Both the position numbers and the translations under genes were made by a program. From Bacteroidota bacterium (lineage in GTDB: Bacteria > Bacteroidota > Bacteroidia > B-17B0 > Aurantibacillaceae), in assembly GCA_018267825.1 (NCBI GenBank), contig JAFDXR010000012.1, positions 1 through 64,000 of the forward strand: 64,000 nt of DNA, given 5' to 3'. The notes beneath the pieces are model-generated. The model was not told the origin of the DNA. It was given only the letters and a program-made list of their open reading frames with translations, and did no database searches. Of this stretch, positions 1-7,127 are shown one piece after another. The first letter of the stretch is position 1; the number at the start of each line of letters is the position of its first letter.

Positions 1-25
1 TATGTCGATGCCAATTTTAAAAAAG

Positions 26-52
26 AACCCCCGTAGAAATACGGGGGTTTTT
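26..52. terminator. Bidirectional intrinsic terminator
   Basis: A perfect stem (AACCCCCGTA pairing with TACGGGGGTT, loop GAAA) is followed by a T-run on the plus strand and preceded by an A-run, so it can work in both directions. The gene it would end on the plus strand lies before the window. Confidence 0.8.
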
Positions 53-136
53 GCATTTATAGCCTTTTTAAAAAATAAAAACCCCGTTGATAATATAGAA
101 GATATCTTTCTGGTACATACTACTTTTAAAACATAA

Positions 137-165
137 AAAAAACCTGCACATGGCAGGTTTTTTTG
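137..165. terminator. Terminator downstream of the 191-478 gene
   Basis: A CCTGC/GCAGG stem with loop ACATG is flanked by A- and T-runs. On the minus strand it lies about 25 bp after the stop of the neighbouring gene and is its probable terminator. Confidence 0.75.
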
Positions 166-190
166 TTCTCAGAGATCAGTATCCCTGATC

Positions 191-478
191 TTATAAACTA
201 ATCTTATGAACGCGGTTAATCGGAATAACTACACCCTGTTTCAGAATCACCCGTTTATCCGTTAATCCCCATACGGTTGTCTCCACCAGCTTTCGCGACT
301 GGTCATCTTCAAAATAAATTTTAATCTTCGTGTGTTCCAGGTTACCAAGCGATAAAGCCCGGTTCAACTCCCGCTCACGTTCAGATATGGACTCCTTATC
401 GAGTAATACTTCATTTTGAGGGAATTTTAATTCACTGATTCTTTCCTTTTCGATTTTTTCAAAAGCAAGAGCGGTCAT
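191..478 (-). CDS. Small conserved protein of unknown function
   Basis: This 95-residue protein has a charged, helical first half (many E, K and R) and a beta-rich second half ending in a conserved-looking VVIPINRVHKI segment. I recall similar short proteins in Bacteroidota but know no function. There is no signal peptide or membrane segment, so it is probably cytoplasmic. A 6-bp inverted repeat (CTTAAA, 3 nt, TTTAAG) sits at 481-495 just upstream of the start and could be an operator. The gene stands alone, with a terminator behind it. Confidence 0.7.
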   Translation of the reverse strand: MTALAFEKIEKERISELKFPQNEVLLDKESISERERELNRALSLGNLEHTKIKIYFEDDQSRKLVETTVWGLTDKRVILKQGVVIPINRVHKISL

Positions 479-599
479 ATCTTAAAAGATTTAAGGGGTT
501 AGTGTTTTAAAAGCTACTAACTAAGTTAAACTAAAAAAGAGCTAAATGGTTACACGCCTTTAACTATTTTTTTCAACCGGAATAAACAGTCTGCCAGGC

Positions 600-1670
600 T
601 TAAAATAAACTTAACTGTGACTCTGCAGCCCGGTGATCAAACAGAGAACTGTCCAGTTTTGCAGGCGGCACATCCTTCATGAATTTATTTTTTGAAACGG
701 TAAATAACTGTCTGATACTCTCAGCAATTTTTCCCTCTCCGCGCATCCGCACACCATAGCGGCTATCGTTAACATCACCGCCATGACATTCACAGATCTG
801 ATTCCAAACCTTATCGGCCCTGTCGGGATAATTTTTTCCAAGCCAGTCTTTAAATAAACCGCCAATAGCACCATTAAGTCTCACGATAGTATAACCTGCA
901 GAAGTAGCGCCGTTTGCAGCCGCCATCTCAATAACAGCGGGTATTTCATGGTTATTGATGCCCGGAATAATAGGAGCAACCATCACACCGCAGCGAATCC
1001 CATTATCGGAAAGCTCCTTCAATACGGAAAACCGCTTTTTATAACTGGCAGTTCTGGGTTCCAGCAACAACCTGGTGTCTTCGTCTGTACCCGTAATCGA
1101 TATCATAACATGCACCAGATTGAGCGCGGCAAGTTCTTTCAATACATCGATATCGCGTGTAATCAGGGAGTTTTTTGTAATAACACCCACCGGATGCCTG
1201 AATTTCAGGCAGGTCTGCAGAATGTTTCGTGTAATCTCCAGCTTGCGTTCAATGGGTTGATAGCAATCCGTATTTCCCGAAAGCATGATAGGCATGGCTT
1301 TCCAGTTCTTGTTACTGAATTGCTTGCGCATGGCTTCCACAACATTGCGCTTCACTATAATTTTCCGTTCAAAATCAAGCCCCGCACTGAAACCCCAGTA
1401 TTCATGCGTATTTCGGGCATAGCAGTAAATGCATCCATGCTCGCATCCCTGGTAAGGATTCAGCGAATAACTCAAACCTATATCCGGACTGTCTACTTTG
1501 TTGATGATGGTCTTGGGATGGGTGTAAATAATCTCAGTCTTTTCCTGAGAAATAAATTCTTCGTCGAGCCCCTCAATATGATCCTGGGCATACTGAAACT
1601 GGTTGAAGCGGTTGTTAGGATTGAATTGGGAGCCTCTGCCTTTCAGATATGTGTTGGGTTTTTCTTCCAT
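600..1670 (-). CDS. PA0069-family radical SAM protein
   Basis: The protein carries the radical SAM cluster motif CxxxCxxC as CEHGCIYC, followed by YARNTHEYWG, in the context SLNPYQGCEHGC. That context is characteristic of the PA0069/Rv2578c (SPL-like) family. These proteins bind a 4Fe-4S cluster and S-adenosylmethionine; the substrate is unknown, although they resemble spore photoproduct lyase. I start the gene at 1670 (MEEKPNTYLKGRGSQFN) because the preceding 42 codons of open frame have an unrelated composition and the conserved N-terminus begins here, giving 356 residues. It is transcribed divergently from the XRE regulator at 1887. Confidence 0.88.
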   Translation of the reverse strand: MEEKPNTYLKGRGSQFNPNNRFNQFQYAQDHIEGLDEEFISQEKTEIIYTHPKTIINKVDSPDIGLSYSLNPYQGCEHGCIYCYARNTHEYWGFSAGLDFERKIIVKRNVVEAMRKQFSNKNWKAMPIMLSGNTDCYQPIERKLEITRNILQTCLKFRHPVGVITKNSLITRDIDVLKELAALNLVHVMISITGTDEDTRLLLEPRTASYKKRFSVLKELSDNGIRCGVMVAPIIPGINNHEIPAVIEMAAANGATSAGYTIVRLNGAIGGLFKDWLGKNYPDRADKVWNQICECHGGDVNDSRYGVRMRGEGKIAESIRQLFTVSKNKFMKDVPPAKLDSSLFDHRAAESQLSLF

Positions 1671-1803
1671 GATTTGCATAGTGTAAGTAAATTTAGTTAC
1701 GAAACGTGGTTTTATGTAGCTATGTTTTGTAGCAAATTGTTTCATAGCCATATTCATAGGGGAGATAATATGTTGAAAGAAAGAGTAAATGTGCAAGTAA
1801 CAT

Positions 1804-1863
1804 TTTACTAATATTCGTTTACTAAAATTATCATTTTGATAACCATATTGTCACTAAGACAAT
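1804..1863 (+). promoter_or_regulatory. Candidate operator region of the XRE regulator
   Basis: A perfect inverted repeat, ATTGTC, 5 nt, GACAAT, occupies 1847-1863, 24 bp before the start of the helix-turn-helix gene. Further upstream TTTACTAA occurs twice, 14 bp apart (1804 and 1818). A dyad this close to an XRE regulator gene suggests autoregulation. This is inference from position only. Confidence 0.4.
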
Positions 1864-1886
1864 CTTTATAAGACGACTTTTAACAC

Positions 1887-2234
1887 ATGCATATAGGCAT
1901 GAAAATAAAGATAGCCAGGATCACCAAAGGACTCACGCAGGAAGAGCTGGCAGAGAAGATCAATAAAACTAGACCTCTTGTATCACATGTTGAGCAAACA
2001 GGAAAGGTAAACGAACACACCCTTAAGAAGATCTGCCAGGTGCTCGATATAGACAGGGCAGCACTCGAGAGCGAAGTATATGAACCTGCCGGACAATATC
2101 AAAAAGGAAATGCACAAAAACAGGAGATTGAACGATTGAAAGAAGAAATAGCCATGTTGAAAGAGTTGATCAATATGCAGAAAGAAGTGATTACAGAGCT
2201 TCGGAAAAAGACAGAAAAAAAAGCGGGAAAATAA
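1887..2234 (+). CDS. XRE-family transcriptional regulator with C-terminal coiled coil
   Basis: Residues 1-65 form a typical HTH_3/XRE domain (KIKIARITKGLTQEELAEKI, then a recognition helix with RPLVSHVEQ and the closing LKKICQVLDI). After a short linker, residues 75-112 are a heptad-like helix rich in E, K, L and I (EIERLKEEIAMLKELI) that should dimerise as a coiled coil. It is a soluble DNA-binding protein of unknown target. A 17-bp dyad lies upstream. The stop codon is inside a terminator hairpin, so it is a single-gene transcript. Confidence 0.88.
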   Translation: MHIGMKIKIARITKGLTQEELAEKINKTRPLVSHVEQTGKVNEHTLKKICQVLDIDRAALESEVYEPAGQYQKGNAQKQEIERLKEEIAMLKELINMQKEVITELRKKTEKKAGK

Positions 2235-2245
2235 CCCGCTTTTTT
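2215..2245 (+). terminator. Intrinsic terminator overlapping the XRE stop codon
   Basis: AAAAAAGCGGG pairs with CCCGCTTTTTT around the loop AAAATAA, which contains the stop codon of the regulator gene. The hairpin also faces the end of the convergent lipoprotein gene and could act both ways. Confidence 0.8.
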
Positions 2246-2265
2246 AATATTCAGAAAATTAGTCG

Positions 2266-3288
2266 TTATTGCACTTTAGGGATCATACCCCTCACTCCCA
2301 TGTCAACAGGCACTTCGCCTGCATCCGGCTGATAATAACCATCGGCAACAACCTCCTGCCATTCAAAACTTTTATTGGTCGACAGGGAAACCGTAATGGT
2401 AATATCCTGCGTTTCAGTGCCGGTTATTGTAAGGTTTTGTGGATTACCGCTGGAATTTACAAATTGCCCGGTTACAACACAACTACCCGCAGGTATAGGT
2501 GATGTAGCAAACAATGGGTTCACCACCGTTGTGGCACCCGATGGGGCTTGTCCGTCAATCATATAATGCCCGTTGTTCTGCGGCCAGCCTGCAATGTAGG
2601 CAGTTTCAAATGCCCAGTAACCCTGTGGGTGGTTTACATTCGGACCATTTACAGGCGAAGGAGATGACGGTATCCAATCCTGTGTTTTTACCTTGAACTT
2701 GGGCACGTAGGTCGAATAGCCCACAAATGAAGCCACTGTACCCCATTGTGTGCCCGGCAAACTGCTGGATTTATAAGGGATATCATAATTCTGATAGGAA
2801 ATGGAAATACGAAGCCACTTATAAGTGCCTGCACCCAATACACTGAGTGGTACCGAATAAAACGGAACGCCTTCGCGTACAACCGTACTTTCACAGAACT
2901 TAATGGCTTTTGAACCACCGCAGCTGGTTTCATTGGCATGGTAAAGCACAGTGCCGCCACCCAGAGGAGTCGCATCACCCTGTGCCAGTTCAATATAGTG
3001 TGATGCCATGCGGTTAAATACAGGCGAAAACCCTGCATGCCCTGAAGGCATTGGTGTGGGTTGTCCAACTGCATTTAAGCGGGCCTGTGTGGAGTCGAAT
3101 TTAAATACAAAAATAAGTTTGGGCCCACTACCCGACGATTGAAAAGAGGTATCGGGATATACACAGCTCGCAGCCGGGCAATCATTGGTAGGTGTTGTTG
3201 TTGCTGGTGCCGGATCCGGATCGTTTTTTTTGGTTTTGCACGCCAGAAATATAAAGGCAATCAGTGAAAATGCAAGAATTTTCTTCAT
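2266..3288 (-). CDS. Hypothetical secreted lipoprotein
   Basis: The 340-residue protein begins with a lipoprotein signal peptide (MKKILAFSLIAFIFLAC, Cys17 as acylation site), then a low-complexity linker KTKKNDPDPAPATTTPTND typical of Bacteroidota surface lipoproteins. The rest is rich in S, T, G, P and Y and looks like beta-sandwich domains, with three Cys between residues 36 and 135 that could form disulfides. I do not recognise the family. Its start lies 62 bp from the divergent sirtuin gene, so the two share a promoter region. Confidence 0.8.
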   Translation of the reverse strand: MKKILAFSLIAFIFLACKTKKNDPDPAPATTTPTNDCPAASCVYPDTSFQSSGSGPKLIFVFKFDSTQARLNAVGQPTPMPSGHAGFSPVFNRMASHYIELAQGDATPLGGGTVLYHANETSCGGSKAIKFCESTVVREGVPFYSVPLSVLGAGTYKWLRISISYQNYDIPYKSSSLPGTQWGTVASFVGYSTYVPKFKVKTQDWIPSSPSPVNGPNVNHPQGYWAFETAYIAGWPQNNGHYMIDGQAPSGATTVVNPLFATSPIPAGSCVVTGQFVNSSGNPQNLTITGTETQDITITVSLSTNKSFEWQEVVADGYYQPDAGEVPVDMGVRGMIPKVQ

Positions 3289-3350
3289 CGGGTTTTATTT
3301 ACGGTAAGTGAAGATACTAAAAATTGATTATATTTAATATCACTTTATTC

Positions 3351-4049
3351 ATGTCTGCAAGAAAAAAGATAGTGGTATTCAGTGGCGCTGGAATGAGCGC
3401 TGAAAGCGGCATTCAGACATTCAGAGACAGTGGTGGTTTGTGGGAAAAATATCGTATAGAAGATGTGGCAACGCCGGATGCCTGGCATAAGAACCCTGAG
3501 CTGGTGCTCGATTTCTACAATCAGCGTCGCAAACAGATCATACAGGCGCAGCCCAATGAAGCGCACCGCATGGTGGCGCAATGGCAGGAGTTTTTTGATG
3601 TTCAGGTTATTACTCAGAATATCGACGATCTGCATGAACGCGCCGGAAGTAAAAAGGTACTTCACCTGCACGGTGAGATTATGAAGGCCCGCAGCACCAG
3701 AGACCCCGATCTTTTGTATCCAGTGAGAAGCGGAGAAATCAGGATGGGTGATGTATGCGAAACAGGCGCGCAGCTTCGTCCGCATATTGTCTGGTTTGGT
3801 GAACTGGTGCCCGAAATGGAAAATGCCGCACTGCTGGTATCGCAGGCTGAGATTTTTGTAACGATCGGCACGTCGCTGAACGTATATCCCGCCGCCGGCC
3901 TGATCAGTGTAAGCCCGGATCATGTCACAAAGTACCTGGTTGATCCAGGAACATTCAACCTCGACTACATTAAAAATCTCTCACATATCAAAATGGGGGC
4001 AGTCGACGGTATAAAGCATTTAACCGACGTTTTAAAAGCATTATTGTAA
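3351..4049 (+). CDS. cobB: Sir2-family NAD-dependent protein deacylase (CobB-like)
   Basis: The protein removes acyl groups from lysines using NAD+. Numbering from the ATG at 3351 (MSARKK), the NAD-binding motif GAGMSAESGIQTF is at 12-24, TQNID at 88-92, and the catalytic His of HLHGE is His107. The YxxR signature of class III (desuccinylase-type) sirtuins is present as Tyr56 and Arg59 in FYNQRR, as in E. coli CobB and SIRT5. The four zinc-binding cysteines of CobB are missing; there is a single Cys at 136. I recall this from other Bacteroidota sirtuins. Nine upstream in-frame codons were left out because MSARKK is the natural start. The stop overlaps the next start as TAATG. Confidence 0.9.
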   Translation: MSARKKIVVFSGAGMSAESGIQTFRDSGGLWEKYRIEDVATPDAWHKNPELVLDFYNQRRKQIIQAQPNEAHRMVAQWQEFFDVQVITQNIDDLHERAGSKKVLHLHGEIMKARSTRDPDLLYPVRSGEIRMGDVCETGAQLRPHIVWFGELVPEMENAALLVSQAEIFVTIGTSLNVYPAAGLISVSPDHVTKYLVDPGTFNLDYIKNLSHIKMGAVDGIKHLTDVLKALL

Positions 4050-5269
4050 TGAGTTCAAGTTCAAAAATAAAATGCCCGAATTGTCAACATGAATTTGAGG
4101 CGACAGACGCATTCCGTGATGAGATACAGCAGGAATTAAAAACCAAAATGCTGGAATGGCAATCGCGTAAGGAAGAAGACTACAAGCGTAAAGAAGAGAA
4201 TTTTCAGAAGCAGTTGAGTGATTCGCTCGCCAGGCAGAAACAGGAGATGGAAGAGAATATCCGCAAATCTGTGGGCAACGACTATGAGAATAAACTGAAA
4301 CTGCTGATGGAGACCAATATAGCCAATGAAGAAAAGCTGAAAGAGGCCAGGCAGCAGCAAATGGAGTTTATGCGTAAAGAACAGGAACTCAAAAACAAAG
4401 AAGCTGAACTGGAACTGACCCTGCAAAAGAAACTTCAGGAAGAGCGGAATGGGCTCACCGAGCAAATCCGCAAACAGGAAGCAGAACGTACGGCACTGAA
4501 AGAAAATGAATACCAGCTCAAACTCAAAGAGCTCGAAAAGCAGGTTGAGGATCAGAAGAAACTGGCCGAAGAAATGAAACGCCGGGCCGAGCAGGGTTCC
4601 ATGCAATTGCAGGGTGAGGTGCAGGAACTGGCACTGGAAGAACTTTTAAAGGCCTCGTTTCCATTCGATCTGATCGAGGAAGTAGGCAAAGGCGTTCGTG
4701 GCGCGGATGCCATCCAAACCGTGCGAAACAGTCTCGGGCAAAATTGCGGTAAGATTATTTATGAAAGCAAACGCACCAAATCGTTCAGCAATGAATGGAT
4801 CGAGAAACTGAAAGCCGACATGCGCTCGCAACAGGCTGATGTAGCGATACTGGTCACAGAGGTAATGCCAAAGGAGATGAATCATTTTGGGGAAAGAGAC
4901 GGCATCTGGATCTGTAGTTTTACCAATGTAAAAAGCGTTGCCTACCTGTTGCGGGATGCGATCCTGAAAATATTTGCGGCCACACGTTCCCAGGAAAACA
5001 AAGGTGATAAAATGACCATGCTTTATGATTACCTTACCAGTCGCGAGTTTTCGGAGCAATGGAGTGCCGTTCAGGAAGGGTTCAGAAGCATGAAGCTATC
5101 GATACAGAAAGAACGCGATGCGATGGAGAAACTCTGGAAGGCCCGCGAAAAACAACTGGAAAAAGTATTGCTCAATGCAACTCATATCAAAGGCTCTATT
5201 GAGGGGATTGCCGGACAGGATAATATAGATCTGAGCCTGGGCGGCGATGACGATCTGCTGCTTGAATAG
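4049..5269 (+). CDS. DUF2130 domain protein with N-terminal zinc ribbon and coiled coil
   Basis: Residues 1-20 contain KCPNCQHEFEA, a CxxC knuckle. Residues 25-190 are a long charged coiled coil. Residues from about 190 to the end match DUF2130, with ELALEELLKASFPFDLIEEV, KIIYESKRTK and WIEKLKADMRSQQADVAILV. The last region (IIYESKR, later QADVAILVTE) resembles a PD-(D/E)xK nuclease core, which is an inference. The start codon overlaps the sirtuin stop (TAATG), so the two are translationally coupled. Function unknown, cytoplasmic. Confidence 0.85.
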   Translation: MSSSSKIKCPNCQHEFEATDAFRDEIQQELKTKMLEWQSRKEEDYKRKEENFQKQLSDSLARQKQEMEENIRKSVGNDYENKLKLLMETNIANEEKLKEARQQQMEFMRKEQELKNKEAELELTLQKKLQEERNGLTEQIRKQEAERTALKENEYQLKLKELEKQVEDQKKLAEEMKRRAEQGSMQLQGEVQELALEELLKASFPFDLIEEVGKGVRGADAIQTVRNSLGQNCGKIIYESKRTKSFSNEWIEKLKADMRSQQADVAILVTEVMPKEMNHFGERDGIWICSFTNVKSVAYLLRDAILKIFAATRSQENKGDKMTMLYDYLTSREFSEQWSAVQEGFRSMKLSIQKERDAMEKLWKAREKQLEKVLLNATHIKGSIEGIAGQDNIDLSLGGDDDLLLE

Positions 5270-5339
5270 GATAAGAATGGCTTTACAGGTTGTGGCAATA
5301 AGTGTTGTCTAAATGATCAAAACCTTTCTTTTATTTGGA

Positions 5340-5835
5340 GTGGTATTGAATGGGATAAAAATGTTTGACTCCTCGGGAGCCACTTGAGGTTATTCATGTT
5401 ATGATTAAGAATATCCAGCCCCTCCGGGGCTGCTGTGATTGGATTGATTATCTGAATTTTCCAGTATGAAAGTTCATGTAAGATGCGTGATCCATGGCCC
5501 CGGCGGGGCCAAATATTATTAACTACCATCAGTTATGTCTCTCTCATTGCTCCGTAGGAGTAAAACATTAACACATCCGGATTTACCACAAAGAAAAAAA
5601 CTAATCCGGGATATGTTCGACTCCTCCGGAGCCGCAGGCAGTACAATCGTGTCTGCTTTTGTTAATAATGTTAAACCCCTCCGTGGTTGCCGTGTGTAAG
5701 GTTAGTGTGCCCATTCCCTTTTTATTGATCATGAAGGTTCAGGTAAAATGTATATAATCTCTGGTTCCTATGGGACTAAATATTATTAAGAACACATCCT
5801 TGTTTAGCTCTTTGCTTCATCGGAGCAAAACATAC
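5340..5835. repeat. Tandem pair of palindrome-rich non-coding units
   Basis: This gene-free stretch (the gap runs 5270-5952) holds two diverged copies of a 250-267 bp unit, and each unit has four short palindromes in the same order. The first is GACTCCTCGGGAGCC at 5367 and GACTCCTCCGGAGCC at 5619. The second is AGCCCCTCCGGGGCT at 5417, with a degenerate partner at 5674. The third is GGCCCCGGCGGGGCC at 5496, then AAATATTATT, with GGTTCCTATGGGACT at 5763 then AAATATTATT. The fourth is TTGCTCCGTAGGAGTAAAAC at 5547, with TTGCTTCATCGGAGCAAAAC at 5812. Short GGAG/CTCC palindromes like these are scattered between genes in many Bacteroidota; their role is not known to me. No coding frame is convincing here. 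Confidence 0.75.
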
Positions 5836-5880
5836 GTATATCCCGATATATGCCAAAACAATAATTCATTCGCAAAAATA

Positions 5881-5912
5881 AAAATGGCCGGAAGAAATTC
5901 CGGCCATTTTTT
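5881..5912. terminator. Strong bidirectional terminator
   Basis: A perfect 13-bp stem (AAAATGGCCGGAA with TTCCGGCCATTTT) around a GAAA loop, with A- and T-runs on the two sides. On the minus strand it lies 40 bp after the cytochrome lipoprotein stop. Confidence 0.85.
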
Positions 5913-5952
5913 ATAGTATCACTAAGGTTTTTTATAGAATCGCATGTATGCA

Positions 5953-6348
5953 TTATGGATTCGCCATTTTCATGGCCAGTACATATTTCAGTACAGCATC
6001 TTTTTGTGTGTCACTGATTTTTGCTTTTGTTGCCATGCGGTCAATAATGCCGGGCCATTCTTCAGCACTACGCTTTGTTATGTTTTTAGGGCCATGGCAA
6101 CCTGTGCAGGCACCTGACTGATACAGATCTTTTCCTTCATTGATAGTTGCAGCGGTTATATCCGGCCATTTGCTTTTAGCAATGTTTACCAGGGTCTCTG
6201 TGCTGGGTGCAGCTGAGCTACTGCTGGCGGTGCTGCTTCCGCTGCCTGAAGTAGAAGAAGATGAACTTGTGGTAGCCGATTTAGACGAGTGGCAGGCTAA
6301 AAAAATACCTGCAGATAATATAGCAACGAAAAGATAAGATAATTTCAT
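5953..6348 (-). CDS. Cytochrome c-type lipoprotein
   Basis: A signal peptide with lipobox (IFLAC, Cys19) is followed by a linker of about 30 residues that is nearly all Ser, Thr, Gly and Ala. A small haem c domain then follows with one CxxCH motif (CTGCH) in LYQSGACTGCHGP. A Met-rich C-terminus (MATKAK, MKMANP) could supply the distal haem ligand. It is probably a membrane-tethered periplasmic electron carrier. It is divergent from the 2-oxoglutarate oxygenase gene, with a 14-bp palindrome between them. Confidence 0.85.
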   Translation of the reverse strand: MKLSYLFVAILSAGIFLACHSSKSATTSSSSSTSGSGSSTASSSSAAPSTETLVNIAKSKWPDITAATINEGKDLYQSGACTGCHGPKNITKRSAEEWPGIIDRMATKAKISDTQKDAVLKYVLAMKMANP

Positions 6349-6368
6349 GTTTGAAGTATTTGTTGGTT

Positions 6369-6382
6369 AACTTTATAAAGTT
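6369..6382. promoter_or_regulatory. 14-bp palindrome in a divergent promoter region
   Basis: AACTTTATAAAGTT is a perfect palindrome located 21 bp before the cytochrome gene start and 19 bp before the oxygenase start. It is a possible shared operator; the binding protein is unknown. Confidence 0.35.
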
Positions 6383-6400
6383 ATATATTTTAAATCAAAA

Positions 6401-6997
6401 ATGGTAATTAATTCAGTGATCAATGCCATATCCGAAAAGGGCTATGCTATTGTGCCCGATTTTTTTTCGGTTGAAGAAGTTGATACCATACTTTCTTTTT
6501 TTAACCACGCTCTGCAGGAAGGTCATTTCAGGCAGGCCGGTATCGGGAAGGAACAGGAAAAACAGGTGCAGACATCAATCCGTGGCGACAGGATCCTTTG
6601 GATAGAGGAGGACATGACTCCGTTTGATACTTTATTTTATCCCAGGGTACAGGAATTCATGACAGCCTTGAACAGAACGTTTTACCTGGGCATGAATGCT
6701 CATGAATTTCACCTGGCATTATATCCCGAAACGACGTTTTATAAAAAACACCGTGATGCGTTCAAGAATACGGATGCCCGGAAAATATCCATGGTGATGT
6801 ATCTGAATAAGGACTGGCAGCCCGGCGATGGCGGCGAACTGGCTCTTTATACAGAAGATGAAACACATATAGTAAAACCATTAGCCGGCACACTGGTTAT
6901 TTTCGAAAGTTCACTTGAACATGAGGTACTCACGTCCAATAAACCGCGTTATAGCCTCACCGGCTGGCTGAAACGCCAGGATTCCCTATTTCCATAG
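6401..6997 (+). CDS. 2-oxoglutarate/Fe(II)-dependent oxygenase
   Basis: The 198-residue protein has the facial triad of the double-stranded beta-helix oxygenases: His117 and Asp119 in KKHRDAF, His174 in SSLEHEVL, plus Arg183 in KPRYSLTGWL for binding 2-oxoglutarate. The pattern and length fit the SM-20/EGL-9-like group of prolyl-type hydroxylases (2OG-FeII_Oxy_3). The substrate, protein or small molecule, cannot be told. It has no signal peptide, so it is cytoplasmic. It is transcribed away from the cytochrome lipoprotein and followed by the DUF4139 gene. Confidence 0.85.
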   Translation: MVINSVINAISEKGYAIVPDFFSVEEVDTILSFFNHALQEGHFRQAGIGKEQEKQVQTSIRGDRILWIEEDMTPFDTLFYPRVQEFMTALNRTFYLGMNAHEFHLALYPETTFYKKHRDAFKNTDARKISMVMYLNKDWQPGDGGELALYTEDETHIVKPLAGTLVIFESSLEHEVLTSNKPRYSLTGWLKRQDSLFP

Positions 6998-7127
6998 GCG
7001 CCCGGTGGCCGCCTGTTTTCTTTTATGCAGGCAGGCAAAAAATCAGGCTTTACATTTCTTAACAAAAAATCGTTTATGGAAATGCAACCTTCTCTGCATC
7101 TCCATTCAAAAATCAAACACCAGGATT

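Noticed and set aside
948-1811. Long open frame on the plus strand opposite the radical SAM gene
   Set aside because: It is antisense to a well supported gene with a clear cluster motif; its translation has no domain and an odd His/Cys/Arg-rich composition.
5317-5529. Small open frame in the palindrome-rich block
   Set aside because: It runs through the repeat units and its residues come from the palindromes; no start signal or similarity.
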